A stretch of DNA of 64,000 nt from Kitasatospora sp. SolWspMP-SS2h (GCF_003259315.1 NZ_QLLT01000009.1:124001-188000); one strand, 5' to 3'; counted from the first letter of the stretch, positions 17,827-26,880 are shown. Notes: generated by a model not told the origin, from the sequence alone. Numbers and translations: made by a program.

Positions 17827-18924
17827 TTGTCCGCTTCCGTCACCGACCCGCACGCCACCGCGCCCGAGCCCCCGCCCGGGCCGCTGGTCCTCACCGGCGA
17901 CGCCGCGCTCGCCGAACAGCTCACCCGCCTGTGCGCCGCCGCCGGGGCCGAACCGCGGCTGCTCGGCGTCCCACCGCCCGCCCGGCTGTGGGCGGACGCC
18001 CCGCTGGTGCTGGTCGGCGACGACCTCGCCGAGCAGTGCGCCGGCCTCGCCCGCCGGCCCGGCGTCCTGCTGCTCGGCCTCGACCTCGACGACGGGGAGG
18101 TCTGGGTCCGCGCCGTCCGGCTCGGCGCCGAGCACGTGCTCTTCCTGCCGGACGCGCAGCCCTGGCTGCTCGACCGGATCGCCGACGCCACCGAGGGCGT
18201 CGGGCCACCCGCCCTCACCGTCGCCGTGCTCGGCGGGCGCGGCGGCGCCGGCGCCTCCACCCTGGCCTGCGCCCTCGCGGTCTGCGCCGCCCGGGCCGGG
18301 CACCGCACCATGCTGATCGACGGCGACCCGCTCGGCGGCGGACTCGACGTACTGCTCGGCGCCGAGCAGGCCGGTGGGCTGCGCTGGCCCGACCTGGCCG
18401 CCTCCCGCGGCCGGATCAGCGGCACCGAGCTGGCCAAGGCGCTGCCCGAGCCGCACCGGCTCAGCACCCTGTCCTGGGACAGGTCCGACACCCTGGCCAT
18501 CCCCGCCGAGGCCATGCGCAGCGTGCTGGCGGCCGCCCGCAGACGCGGCGGGCTGGTCGTCCTCGACCTGCCCAGACAGCTCGACGCGGCCGCCGCCCAG
18601 GCCCTCGAACAGTCCGACACCGGGCTGCTCGTGGTCCCCGCCGAACTGCGCGCCCTGGCGGCCGCCGACCGGGTCGCCGCGGCCGTCCGGATACGGCTCA
18701 CCGACCTGCGGGCCGTCGTCCGCACCCCCGGCCCGTCCGGGCTCACCGCCGCCGATGTCGCCCGCGGCCTGCACCTGCGGCTCGCGGGGGAGCTGGCCCC
18801 CGAGCCCGGCCTGGCCCTGGACGTCGAACGGGGCACCCCGCCCGGCCTGCGGGAGCGCGGGCCGCTCGCCCGGTTCTGCGGGCGATTCCTGACCGAAGCG
18901 ATGCCGCCCGTCGTGGCGGCCTGA
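17827..18924 (+). CDS. ssd: Septum-site determining / TadZ-CpaE-like ATPase (Ssd)
   Basis: The 365-residue protein has an N-terminal receiver-like half and a MinD/ParA-type ATPase half from about residue 130 (VAVLGGRGGAGASTLACALA). The Walker A is atypical: GGRGGAGAST lacks the usual lysines, as in other Ssd/TadZ proteins. LIDGDPLGGGLDVLLG is the Walker A'/B-like region. Homologues localise Tad pilus machinery or influence septum placement (Rv3660c). It is the first gene of the Tad cluster and is followed after 9 bases by tadA. The TTG start is preceded by GGGAGG at 17816-17821. Confidence 0.88.
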   Translation: MSASVTDPHATAPEPPPGPLVLTGDAALAEQLTRLCAAAGAEPRLLGVPPPARLWADAPLVLVGDDLAEQCAGLARRPGVLLLGLDLDDGEVWVRAVRLGAEHVLFLPDAQPWLLDRIADATEGVGPPALTVAVLGGRGGAGASTLACALAVCAARAGHRTMLIDGDPLGGGLDVLLGAEQAGGLRWPDLAASRGRISGTELAKALPEPHRLSTLSWDRSDTLAIPAEAMRSVLAAARRRGGLVVLDLPRQLDAAAAQALEQSDTGLLVVPAELRALAAADRVAAAVRIRLTDLRAVVRTPGPSGLTAADVARGLHLRLAGELAPEPGLALDVERGTPPGLRERGPLARFCGRFLTEAMPPVVAA

Positions 18925-18933
18925 GGAGCGACC

Positions 18934-20613
18934 ATGACCAACCGCCTGCACGCCATCGACTCCCGCGCCATCGACTCCCGCGCCGTGGACCTCCGCGCCG
19001 TGGACCAGGAGGCCATCGACTCCCGGGCCGTCGACTCGGGCGCCGTCGGTGCGGACGCCGTGGGCGTCCGTACCGAGGACGACCGTGCCCCGAACGATCA
19101 CCATGGCGGTCGGCGGGCTGCCCGGCGGCCGATCGCCCGCACCCACCGCCGGATCGCCGTACCGCGGCCCCGCAGCCTCGTCAGTGCCCCGTCGCAGCCC
19201 GTGGAGGACGTCCTCCCGGCCGGGGACGGCGGGCCCGCCCCCGAGGGCCGATCGGCCCCGCCGGTGCGCTACCTGGTGCACCGCAAGCCGCCCGCCGCCC
19301 CGGCGGACGACGGGCCGCCGACCGTTCCCGTCGCGGGGCCCGCCGGACCGGTCCAGGGCGAGGCCGCCGACCTGGTGGACGCCGTCCGGATCCGACTCGC
19401 CGAGGCGGGCGCGCCGCCCACCGCCGGGTCGGTCGCCGCCGCGCTGCGCGCCGCCGGGCCCCCGCTCGGCGGAGCCGACGTGCTCAACGCGGTGCGCAGC
19501 CTGCGCTCCGAGATCGTCGGCGCCGGCCCGCTCGACCCGCTGCTGGCCGAGGACGGCGTCACCGACGTCCTGGTCAACGGCCCCGACCAGGTCTGGGTCG
19601 ACCGCGGCCACGGTCTGGAACGCGCCCCCCAGGTGCGCTTCCCGAACGCGGACGCCGTCCGTCGGCTCGCCCACCGACTCGCCACCGCCGCCGGACGCCG
19701 CCTCGACGACGCCCGCCCCTGGGTGGACGCCAGGCTGCCCGACGGCACCCGGCTGCACGCCGTCCTCCCCCCGATCGCCGCCGACTGCACCCACATCTCG
19801 CTGCGCACCAGCCGCCGCGAACCCTTCACCCTCCCCGGACTGGTCGCCGCCGGGGCCCTGCCCCCGTCCGGGGCCGACCTGCTCGCCGCCGTCCTACGGG
19901 CCCGGCTCTCCCTGCTGGTCTCCGGCGGCACCGGCACCGGAAAGACCACCCTGCTCGCAGCCCTGCTCGGCCTCGTCCCCGGCAACGAGCGCATCGTCCT
20001 CGCCGAGGACTCCGCCGAACTGCGCCCGGACCACCCGCACGTGGTCCGGTTGCAGTCCCGCCCGCCCAACCAGGAGTCGCTGGGCGAGCTGACCCTGCGC
20101 GACCTGGTCCGGCAGGCGCTGCGGATGCGGCCCGACCGGCTGGTGGTGGGCGAGGTCCGCGGCGCCGAGGTGGTCGACCTGCTGTCCGCCCTGAACACCG
20201 GCCACGAGGGCGGCTGCGGCACCGTCCACGCCAACACCGCCGCCGACGTGCCCGCCCGGCTGGAGGCCCTCGGCTCGCTGGCCGGCCTCGACCGGCACTC
20301 CCTGCATAGCCAGCTCCGGGCCGGACTGGACGCGGTCGTCCACCTCGGCCGGGACCGCGCCGACGGCCGCCGCCGGGTCACCGGGCTGCACCTGCTGGTC
20401 GGCGGGCCCGACGGCCTGACCGGCACCGCCGCCGCCGTCCACTTCGACCGCGACGGCCGGGCCCGCCCCGGCCCCGGCTGGCCCCGCCTGCGGGAACTGT
20501 GCGCCGAACGCGGCCTCGACCTCCCGCCGCACCCGGAGGCCGCCGGTGCCGGAGGCGGGGGCGGGGCGGGCCCGGAGGACGTCGCCATCGAGCCTGCGGA
20601 GGAGGGGACATGA
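18934..20613 (+). CDS. tadA: TadA/CpaF-type secretion ATPase with N-terminal pentapeptide repeats
   Basis: The 559-residue hexameric-type ATPase powers assembly of Flp/Tad pili or related secretion. The Walker A GGTGTGKTTLLAALLG lies near residue 330, the Asp/Glu box LAEDSAEL follows, and the Walker B-like LVVGEVRGAEVVDLL and His box GHEGGCGTVHAN are present. Residues 7-46 are eight tandem five-residue units of the type A-I/V-D-S-R, encoded by 15-bp DNA repeats, which is not part of the family. AGGAG precedes the ATG. The stop overlaps the micro-ORF start (ATGA). Confidence 0.92.
   Translation: MTNRLHAIDSRAIDSRAVDLRAVDQEAIDSRAVDSGAVGADAVGVRTEDDRAPNDHHGGRRAARRPIARTHRRIAVPRPRSLVSAPSQPVEDVLPAGDGGPAPEGRSAPPVRYLVHRKPPAAPADDGPPTVPVAGPAGPVQGEAADLVDAVRIRLAEAGAPPTAGSVAAALRAAGPPLGGADVLNAVRSLRSEIVGAGPLDPLLAEDGVTDVLVNGPDQVWVDRGHGLERAPQVRFPNADAVRRLAHRLATAAGRRLDDARPWVDARLPDGTRLHAVLPPIAADCTHISLRTSRREPFTLPGLVAAGALPPSGADLLAAVLRARLSLLVSGGTGTGKTTLLAALLGLVPGNERIVLAEDSAELRPDHPHVVRLQSRPPNQESLGELTLRDLVRQALRMRPDRLVVGEVRGAEVVDLLSALNTGHEGGCGTVHANTAADVPARLEALGSLAGLDRHSLHSQLRAGLDAVVHLGRDRADGRRRVTGLHLLVGGPDGLTGTAAAVHFDRDGRARPGPGWPRLRELCAERGLDLPPHPEAAGAGGGGGAGPEDVAIEPAEEGT
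18952..19071 (+). repeat. Eight tandem 15-bp units inside tadA
   Basis: The consensus GCCATCGACTCCCGC is exact in the first two copies and drifts in the later six. It encodes the A-I/V-D-S-R pentapeptides and stays in frame, consistent with slippage-driven copy number change. Confidence 0.85.
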
Positions 20614-20708
20614 CGGTGGGCCGACTGGAGTGCGTCTGGGGGATCGCGCTGTGCGTGCTCGGGGTGGTGGCGTGGCGTCTGCTGCGCTCCGCGGTCAGGG
20701 GGCTGTGA
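20610..20708 (+). CDS. 32-residue single-pass membrane micro-protein between tadA and tadB
   Basis: The ATG overlaps the tadA stop (ATGA) and the TGA overlaps the tadB start (TGATG), so it is positioned for translational coupling on both sides. GGAGGGG sits 3-9 bases before the ATG. The peptide is one hydrophobic helix (WGIALCVLGVVAWRLL) with a basic end. It could be a real small Tad component or mainly a coupling device. No family is recognised. Confidence 0.5.
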   Translation: MTVGRLECVWGIALCVLGVVAWRLLRSAVRGL

Positions 20709-21787
20709 TGGCCGTTTCGGTCGAGGCACTCGGAGCGTCCGGGGTGCTGGCGGGTGTGTTCCGGCCCGGCGGTGCGGCTCGTGCGGCGGCTCTGCTGGGG
20801 GCGGCCGCCGGGGCGATCGGTGGGGTGCTCGTGGCGGCCTGGCTGCTCGGCGTGCGCCGCCGGGTGTGCGGTGGCGGCCGGGTGCGGCGGGTGCTGCACG
20901 GGCATCGGGGCCGGGGCGGGCCGTCGGGCCGGTTGGGGCGGGTGCGGGCGCTGTGGCGGCGTCGGCGACCGCGCTGGCTGGTGCCCGAACTGCTGCTGCT
21001 CCCGCTCGGGGCGGTGGTGGGGCACGGCACCTCCTCGGTGCTCCCGGTGGCCGGGGCGGCCTGCGGAGTGGTCCCGCTCCGGCGCTGGCGGGCGGGGCGG
21101 CGCACGGCCCGGGCGGCCCGGCGGCGGGCCACGGCGGTGATCGATCTGTCGGCCGGGCTGGCGGCCGAGCTGCGCAGCGGTGCCACCCCCGAGCAGGCCA
21201 TGCACGCCGTCCTCGCCCGGGCCGCCCTCGACTGGGGCCGCCGCCTCGGTGCCGAACCCGCGGCCCGGTTGGCGGCGGGCCGCTACGGGGCGGACCTGCC
21301 TGCGGCGCTCCGCCTGGTGGCCGAACTACCGGGCGGAGCGGGTGCGGCGGCCATGGCGGCCTGCTGGCAGGTCAGCACCGAGAGCGGCACCGGCCTGGCG
21401 GCCGGGCTGGACCAGGTCGCGGACGCGCTGCGGGCCGAACGGGCCCTCAGCGAGGAGATCGCGGGCGAACTCGCAGGCCCGCGTACCACGATGGCCGTCC
21501 TCGCCGCCCTGCCCGCCGTCGGCCTCGGCCTGGGGGCGGCACTCGGGGCGGATCCCGTCCACGTTCTGCTGCACACCCCGGTGGGCCTGCTCGGCCTGCT
21601 GGTCGGGGCGGCCCTGGAGACGGCTGGAATCCTCTGGACGGCCCGGATCGTCCGCTCCGCCGAGGACGCCCCGGCCCGCCCCGGACCGGCCCGCCCCGCT
21701 ACCGCCGGTTGCGGGATCTCCCGGACGCGCGGCGACCTCCGGCTCGCGGCTCCGCAGTCGCCGACGGTGGGGCCGGTCGGGTGGTGA
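20708..21787 (+). CDS. tadB: TadB-like pilus assembly membrane protein
   Basis: The 359-residue protein has the type II secretion F (GspF/T2SSF) arrangement: N-terminal membrane segments (about residues 27-45 and 95-120), a cytosolic helical domain with AVIDLSAGLAAELRSGATPEQAMHAVL, and a C-terminal membrane pair (TMAVLAALPAVGLGLG and TPVGLLGLLVGAALE). CWQVSTESGTGLAAGLDQVADALRAE is the typical T2SSF core signature. It forms part of the inner membrane platform with TadC. The ATG overlaps the preceding micro-ORF stop. Confidence 0.85.
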   Translation: MAVSVEALGASGVLAGVFRPGGAARAAALLGAAAGAIGGVLVAAWLLGVRRRVCGGGRVRRVLHGHRGRGGPSGRLGRVRALWRRRRPRWLVPELLLLPLGAVVGHGTSSVLPVAGAACGVVPLRRWRAGRRTARAARRRATAVIDLSAGLAAELRSGATPEQAMHAVLARAALDWGRRLGAEPAARLAAGRYGADLPAALRLVAELPGGAGAAAMAACWQVSTESGTGLAAGLDQVADALRAERALSEEIAGELAGPRTTMAVLAALPAVGLGLGAALGADPVHVLLHTPVGLLGLLVGAALETAGILWTARIVRSAEDAPARPGPARPATAGCGISRTRGDLRLAAPQSPTVGPVGW

Positions 21788-22058
21788 CGACCTTCGGGCG
21801 GGAGGCCCGGGCTCAGCAGGAGGCTTCGACCAGCCACGGCAGCAAGGTGATTGACGGTTGCTCGGCGAGGAGGACGGTGGGCGGCGGATGGCGCGGTACG
21901 GCCTCCGGGGCGCCGTGCCGGCACCGGGGCGGGAGTCCTTCGGTCAGATCGGGAGGGGTGGACGTGGCCAGGGAGCGAGGACGGCGCGGGGTGGTGCGGG
22001 CGCGGGGCGATCCAGGGGTTCGGTGCGGGTGGCGACGAGTGTGGGAGGCGAGGTGGAC

Positions 22059-22868
22059 GTGATGGTGGTTCTGGTGCCGACGGCGGTTGCCGGGTTGGCC
22101 GGGGAGGTGCTGGCGGCGGCGCGGTGGCGGGCGGTCCGTCGGCGGATCGAGCGGTGCGTTCCGGCGGTGTCGGCCACTGCGGGACGGAGCGGGCGACGCG
22201 GGCGACGCGGGCGACGCGGGCGGGTGACGGCGGGGGTACGGCGGGCGGTCGGGTGGCTGGCGGGAGATCGGCCGCTGGCGGTGCTGCTGGGCATCTCGGT
22301 CGGGGCGCTGGTCGGCGGCTGGGCGGGCCCGGTGGTGGGTCTGCTGGCCGGTGGGGCGGCCTGGCGGCTGCTGCCCCGGGTGCGGTCGCCGGACGGGCGC
22401 CGGCAGGCGACGGGGCAGGACTGGCTGGTCCGTCAGCTTCCGCTGACCGCCGAGCTGTTGGCGGCCTGCCTCGGGTCGAGCGGTTCCCCGGCCGGGGCGG
22501 TCGCCGCCGTTGCGGACAGCGTGCCGGCCCCGATGCGGGATCGCCTGGCCGTGGTCGCCGCCCAACTCTCGCTCGGGGCGGGCCCGGAGCGCTGCTGGGA
22601 GCAACTGGCTTCGGACTGTCCGCCGTTGGCACCGCTCGCCCGCTGCCTGGCCCGCACCAGCCTCAGCGGTACCCCGCCGGCCGCCACGCTGACCGGTCTG
22701 GCCCAGTCCCACCGGGCGGCGGCCGCCCGGGCGGCGCACACGAGGGTCCGGCGGGCCGGAGTGCTGGCGACCGCACCGCTCGGGCTCTGCTTCCTGCCCG
22801 CGTTCGTGCTGATCGGAGTGGTACCGGTGGTCACGGGGCTGACCGCAGCCTTCTCCCAGCGCCTGTGA
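22059..22868 (+). CDS. tadC: TadC-like pilus assembly membrane protein
   Basis: The protein of about 269 residues is also of the T2SSF type: an N-terminal hydrophobic segment, a paired membrane region (LAVLLGISVGALVGGWAGPV), the cytosolic core with QLPLTAELLAACLGSSGSPAGAV in two conserved parts, and a C-terminal membrane segment (APLGLCFLPAFVLIGVVPVV). The start is uncertain among GTG 22053, GTG 22059 and ATG 22062; GGGAGG at 22043-22048 favours 22059. In-frame sequence continues upstream without stop to about 21858 but is low-complexity Gly/Arg. A (GGGCGACGC)n run near 22190 encodes an RRG repeat. Confidence 0.8.
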   Translation: MMVVLVPTAVAGLAGEVLAAARWRAVRRRIERCVPAVSATAGRSGRRGRRGRRGRVTAGVRRAVGWLAGDRPLAVLLGISVGALVGGWAGPVVGLLAGGAAWRLLPRVRSPDGRRQATGQDWLVRQLPLTAELLAACLGSSGSPAGAVAAVADSVPAPMRDRLAVVAAQLSLGAGPERCWEQLASDCPPLAPLARCLARTSLSGTPPAATLTGLAQSHRAAAARAAHTRVRRAGVLATAPLGLCFLPAFVLIGVVPVVTGLTAAFSQRL

Positions 22869-23030
22869 GCAGCACCGCTCGGGTGCGCGGCCTCCCCGGG
22901 GCCCTCGCGGTGCCCCCCGCCCCTCTCCTGCCGTGCTCCCGTTGCGCTCTTGAGCCCTCTGCGGCGCTCCGGCCGGTTCGAACCAGCTCGGTCCTGTGGC
23001 CGATCCACTGTCAGAGAAAGGAATTTCACC

Positions 23031-23282
23031 ATGAAGAAGCTCGTCGGGGTTGTCCGGCCCGCCGCCGTGGTGCTCGCCGTCCGCAGGTGCGGGGGCTGGT
23101 TCCGACACCGCTACCGGAGGGTGGCGGACGGTCCGCAGGACGCCGGGATGAGCACCGCGGAGTACGCGATCGGCACCGTTGCGGCCTGTGCCTTCGCCGC
23201 CGTGCTCTACAAGGTGGTGACCAGCGGCACGGTCTCCGGAGCGCTGTCCGAGATCCTCGAACGGGCCCTGCATGCGGTCTGA
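23031..23282 (+). CDS. Flp-like pilin precursor (DUF4244)
   Basis: The 83-residue protein has a long basic leader and a class III prepilin-type site: DAG followed by MSTAEYAIGTVAACAFAAVLY, with the conserved Glu five residues after the processing point and a single hydrophobic helix. The DUF4244 family is the usual pilin candidate of actinobacterial Tad loci. A GAAAGGA ribosome site precedes ATG 23031. Its last codons overlap the next gene by 11 bases. Confidence 0.85.
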   Translation: MKKLVGVVRPAAVVLAVRRCGGWFRHRYRRVADGPQDAGMSTAEYAIGTVAACAFAAVLYKVVTSGTVSGALSEILERALHAV

Positions 23283-23685
23283 CCGGAGGCCGACTGGCCA
23301 GAGATCGACTGACCGGAGACCGACTGATCGGAGACCGGCGGACAGCGGGATGGTCACGGCGGAGACCGCGGTCGGGCTTCCGGCCCTGGTGCTGCTGGCG
23401 GCGATGCTGACCTGGGGCGTGGTGGCGGCCGGCGCCCAGATCCGCTGCGTGGACGCGGCGCGGGTCGGCGCCCGGGCCGCCGCCCGGGGCGACACCGACG
23501 CGCTGGCCCGGGCCGCCGCCGCGGCCCCGCGCGGGGCGAAGGTCGCCATCGACCTGGACGCCACCACCGCCCGGGCCACCGTGGAGGCCCCCTGCCCGGG
23601 CCCGGGCCGCCTCGCCGCCCTGCTGTCGGTCCGGCTCACGGCCACGGCGGTCGGCGCCCGGGAGGACGTTCCGGCTGACGGCTGA
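23272..23685 (+). CDS. tadE: TadE-like pseudopilin
   Basis: The 137-residue protein has an Arg/Thr/Asp-rich leader of about 26 residues (three RPT-like repeats), then DSGMVTAETAVGLPALVLLAAMLTW across the predicted processing site and membrane helix. Conserved features GAQIRCVDAARVGARAAARGD fit TadE proteins, minor pilins of the Tad system. The leader is encoded by short imperfect repeats (GACTGACCGGAGACC type), also seen just upstream. The start overlaps the pilin gene, indicating translational coupling. Confidence 0.8.
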   Translation: MRSDRRPTGQRSTDRRPTDRRPADSGMVTAETAVGLPALVLLAAMLTWGVVAAGAQIRCVDAARVGARAAARGDTDALARAAAAAPRGAKVAIDLDATTARATVEAPCPGPGRLAALLSVRLTATAVGAREDVPADG

Positions 23686-23730
23686 GGCCGACGGTGGAGG
23701 CCGCCGACAACGAACGGAAGGAGACGGCTC

Positions 23731-24270
23731 ATGCGGGTGAGGGTGAGGGTGCCAGTACTAGCGCGGGGGAGCGGCGCGCCGCCGGGAGCGGCGGGCGACC
23801 GCGGTTCGGCGACGGTGTGGCTGGTGGCGCTGGGGTCACTCGGGGTGGTGGTGTTCTCGGCCTGCCTGGTGCTGGGGACAGTGGTGGCCGCCCGACACCG
23901 CGCCGAGTCGGCTGCCGATCTCGCGGCCCTGGCCGCCGCCGACCGGCTGCTGCTCGACGAGGACGGCGGCTGCGGACGGGCCGCGGCACTCACCCGGGCC
24001 CAGGAGCGGGCCGAACTGGTCTCCTGCCAGGTCCTCCCGGGGCAGGACGCGGTGGAGGTGGTGGTCCAGGTCCCGATCCACGGCGTCCCGGTACCGCTGC
24101 CCCCGGCCCGGGCCCGCGCCCGGGCGGGTCCGGTCTGGGCCTGGGGCGAGGGGGCCGACGCGGCGGCGTCCACCGCAGGACGGGAACCGTCACGGCAACG
24201 AGCGGCCCCGGGGAGCGCGGTGACGGGCGTGCAGGTAGGCGTGCAGGTGGGCGTCCGGGCGGGCGGCAGG
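23731..24270 (+). CDS. Rv3654c-family TadE-like protein; 3' end not defined
   Basis: From ATG 23731 (preceded by GGAAGGAG) the frame encodes DRGSATVWLVALGSLG, a membrane helix, then VVAARHRAESAADLAALAAA, the hallmark of Rv3654c-type TadE-like proteins. Family similarity ends near residue 133 (about 24130). No stop codon follows in frame: the frame remains open to 26718, entirely antisense to the helicase. The listed end is the last base before the helicase gene and is arbitrary. A frame slip into frame +2 would meet TGA at 24221-24223. Either the stop has been lost or a base is missing or extra. Confidence 0.65.
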
Positions 24271-26676
24271 TCAGCCGTTCTCGACCGGTCCCTCCTCGCC
24301 GGCGCCGTCCGGGGCGGTGGCCTGGGTCGGAGCGGTGGTCCGGGCCGGGGCGCCGGCGAGGAGGACGGTGAGCAGACGGATCGCGGCGGCCTTGTCGAGC
24401 GGCTCATTGCCGTTGCCGCACTTCGGGGACTGGACGCAGGACGGGCAGCCGCGTTCGCACTCGCAGGCGGCGATGGCGTCCCGGGTGGCGGTCAGCCACT
24501 CGACGGCGCGCCGGAAGCCGCGTTCGGCGAAGCCCGCGCCGCCGGAGTGGCCGTCGTACACGAAGACGGTCGGCAGGCCGGTGTCGGGGTGCAGCGGGAC
24601 GGAGACGCCGCCGATGTCCCAGCGGTCGCAGGTGGCGAACAGCGGGAGGAGTCCGATGGAGGCGTGCTCGGCGGCGTGGGCCGCGCCGGGGAGCTGGTCG
24701 AACGGGACGAGTGCGTCCAGGAGTTGGTCCTCGGTGACGGTCCACCAGACGGCGCGGGTGCGCAGCGTACGGGGCGGCAGGTCGAGCTTGCTCTCACCGA
24801 GGACCTCGCCGGTGGCGATCCGCTTGCGGAGGTAGCCGACGACCTGGTTGGTGACCTCCACCGAGCCGAAGCCGAGCCGGGCCTCGCCCCACTCCTCGAC
24901 GGTGTCGGTGGACAGGATCGAGATGGAGGTGACGTCCCGGGCGGAGGTGGTGTACGGCGGGTTCGCGGGGGAGACCAGGGCGACCGAGGACTCCAGGTCG
25001 AACTCGCGGACCAGGTAGGTGGCGCCCCGGTGCAGGTGGACGGCCCCGGTGTGCACGGTGGTGTGCGCGGCCTCGGCGTCCACGGTGCCGAGCAGCCGCC
25101 CGGTGTCGGCCTCGACGATCTGCACGGGACTGCCGCCGCTGCCGCGCAGGTCGACGCCGTCGGCGGCGCGCTCGCGGCGGGTCCAGTACCAGGAGCCGTC
25201 CGAGCGCCGCCGCAGCAGGCCGCGCCGCTCCAGCACCGGCAGCAGCGGTGCGGTGGACGGGCCGAACAGCTCCAGGTCCGCGTCGGTGAGCGGGAGTTCG
25301 GCGGCGGCCGCGCACAGGTGCGGGGCCAGCACGTGCGGGTTGTCCGGGTCGAGGACGGTGGCCTCCACCGGGGTGGCGAACAGCGCCTCCGGGTGGTGGA
25401 CGAGGTACGTGTCCAGCGGGTCGTCCCGGGCGATCAGCACCGCCAGCGCGCCCTGGCCCTCCCGGCCCGCCCGCCCGGCCTGCTGCCACAGCGAGGCCCG
25501 GGTGCCGGGGTAGCCGGCCAGCAGGACGGCGTCCAGGCCGGAGACGTCCACGCCGAGTTCGAGGGCGGAGGTGGAGGCCAGGCCGAGCAGCCGGCCGGTG
25601 TGCAGGTCGCGTTCCAGGGCCCGGCGCTCCTCGGCCAGGTAGCCGCCCCGGTAGGCGGCGACCCGGGCGGCGAGCGGCTGGCCGAGCTGCTCCTGAGCCT
25701 GCAGCGCGACCAGTTCGGCGGCCCGCCGGGAGCGGACGAAGGCCACCGTGCGGGTGCCGCCGTGCACCAGGTCGGTCAGCAGGTACCCGGCCTCGGCGGT
25801 GGCGCTGCGACGGACGGGCGCGCCGTGCTCGCCGACGTTCTCGGTCAGCGGCGGCTCCCACAGCGCGAATACCAGCGGGCCGCGCGGCGAGCAGTCCTCG
25901 GTGACGGCGGTGGCGGGCAGGCCGGTGAGCCGCTCGGCGGTAACGGCCGGTTCGGCGGTGGTCGCCGAGGCCAGCAGGAAGGTCGGCTCGGAGCCGTAGC
26001 GGGCGCACAGCCGCCGCAGCCGGCGCAGCACCTGGGCGACGTGCGAGCCGAACACGCCGCGGTAGGTGTGGCACTCGTCGACCACGACGTACCGCAGCGC
26101 CTTGAGGAAGGAGGACCAGCGCGGGTGGGCCGGGAGTATGCCGCGGTGCAGCATGTCCGGGTTGGTCAGCACGTAGGACGCGTACTGACGGACCCACTCG
26201 CGCTCCTGCGGCGGGGTGTCGCCGTCGTACAGCGCCACCCGGACGCGGTCGGGGACGAGTTCGGCGGCGCGCCGGCGCTGGTCGGCGGCCAGCGCCTTGG
26301 TCGGGGCCAGGTACAGCGCGGTCGCGCCGCGCCCGTTGCGGGCCTCGGTGCCGGTCAGCAGGTCGCTCAGCAGCGGGGCCAGATAGCCCAGCGACTTGCC
26401 CGAGGCGGTGCCGGTGGCGATCACCGTGGTCCGCCCGGCGGCGGCCAGGTCCATCGCCTCCGCCTGGTGCGCCCAGGGCAGCACCACGCCGAGCCCGGAG
26501 GCCGCCGCGACGACTTCCTGCCGGATTCCTTCCGGCCAAGGCGCATACCGGGCCGCTCGGGCGGGCAGGTGCTCCGTATGGGTGAGGCGATCAGACCTGC
26601 CGCGCCCGTGGGAAAGGGCAGTGAGCAGGGCCTCGGGCTGGTGGTGACGGGGCGGCATGAAGACCCAGTGTGTCAC
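24271..26676 (-). CDS. DEAD/DEAH-box helicase with DUF1998 zinc domain (MrfA-like)
   Basis: The 801-residue SF2 helicase shows motif I TGTASGKSLGYL near residue 87, motif Ia APTKALAADQ, motif II VVDECHTYRG, motif III LLASATTAEP, and motif VI QQAGRAGREGQGAL. The C-terminal DUF1998 region ends with a four-Cys cluster (CECERGCPSCVQSPKCG) that would bind Zn. DUF1998 helicases include Bacillus MrfA, which repairs mitomycin lesions, and yeast Hrq1. GTG 26676 gives the longest form; an ATG six codons later is possible. It lies directly beside bldG in divergent orientation, as in other streptomycetes. Confidence 0.92.
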   Translation of the reverse strand: MTHWVFMPPRHHQPEALLTALSHGRGRSDRLTHTEHLPARAARYAPWPEGIRQEVVAAASGLGVVLPWAHQAEAMDLAAAGRTTVIATGTASGKSLGYLAPLLSDLLTGTEARNGRGATALYLAPTKALAADQRRRAAELVPDRVRVALYDGDTPPQEREWVRQYASYVLTNPDMLHRGILPAHPRWSSFLKALRYVVVDECHTYRGVFGSHVAQVLRRLRRLCARYGSEPTFLLASATTAEPAVTAERLTGLPATAVTEDCSPRGPLVFALWEPPLTENVGEHGAPVRRSATAEAGYLLTDLVHGGTRTVAFVRSRRAAELVALQAQEQLGQPLAARVAAYRGGYLAEERRALERDLHTGRLLGLASTSALELGVDVSGLDAVLLAGYPGTRASLWQQAGRAGREGQGALAVLIARDDPLDTYLVHHPEALFATPVEATVLDPDNPHVLAPHLCAAAAELPLTDADLELFGPSTAPLLPVLERRGLLRRRSDGSWYWTRRERAADGVDLRGSGGSPVQIVEADTGRLLGTVDAEAAHTTVHTGAVHLHRGATYLVREFDLESSVALVSPANPPYTTSARDVTSISILSTDTVEEWGEARLGFGSVEVTNQVVGYLRKRIATGEVLGESKLDLPPRTLRTRAVWWTVTEDQLLDALVPFDQLPGAAHAAEHASIGLLPLFATCDRWDIGGVSVPLHPDTGLPTVFVYDGHSGGAGFAERGFRRAVEWLTATRDAIAACECERGCPSCVQSPKCGNGNEPLDKAAAIRLLTVLLAGAPARTTAPTQATAPDGAGEEGPVENG

Positions 26677-26880
26677 CGGCGTGACGGAGAATCGCTGTTA
26701 ACCATCGTGCGGCCGTAGCCGCAAGTGGTTGAATGAGGCGCGTGACGGCCGCATGGCCGAGGGCCGCAACGCTGAGGCTCCGACCTGTTGGTCCGTCGCG
26801 CCCTGGCCCTGCGACCCTGCGGTGGCAGCCGCTGGGTTGAAGATCGCAATGACGTAGCAAGGCAAGGTGCTGGAGGTTCC

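Noticed and set aside
18952..19071. CRISPR-like array
   Set aside because: Units are 15 bp, contiguous and without spacers, and encode in-frame pentapeptides.
17689..19794. A 701-codon minus-strand frame across ssd and tadA
   Set aside because: It contains no domain; it mirrors coding on the plus strand.
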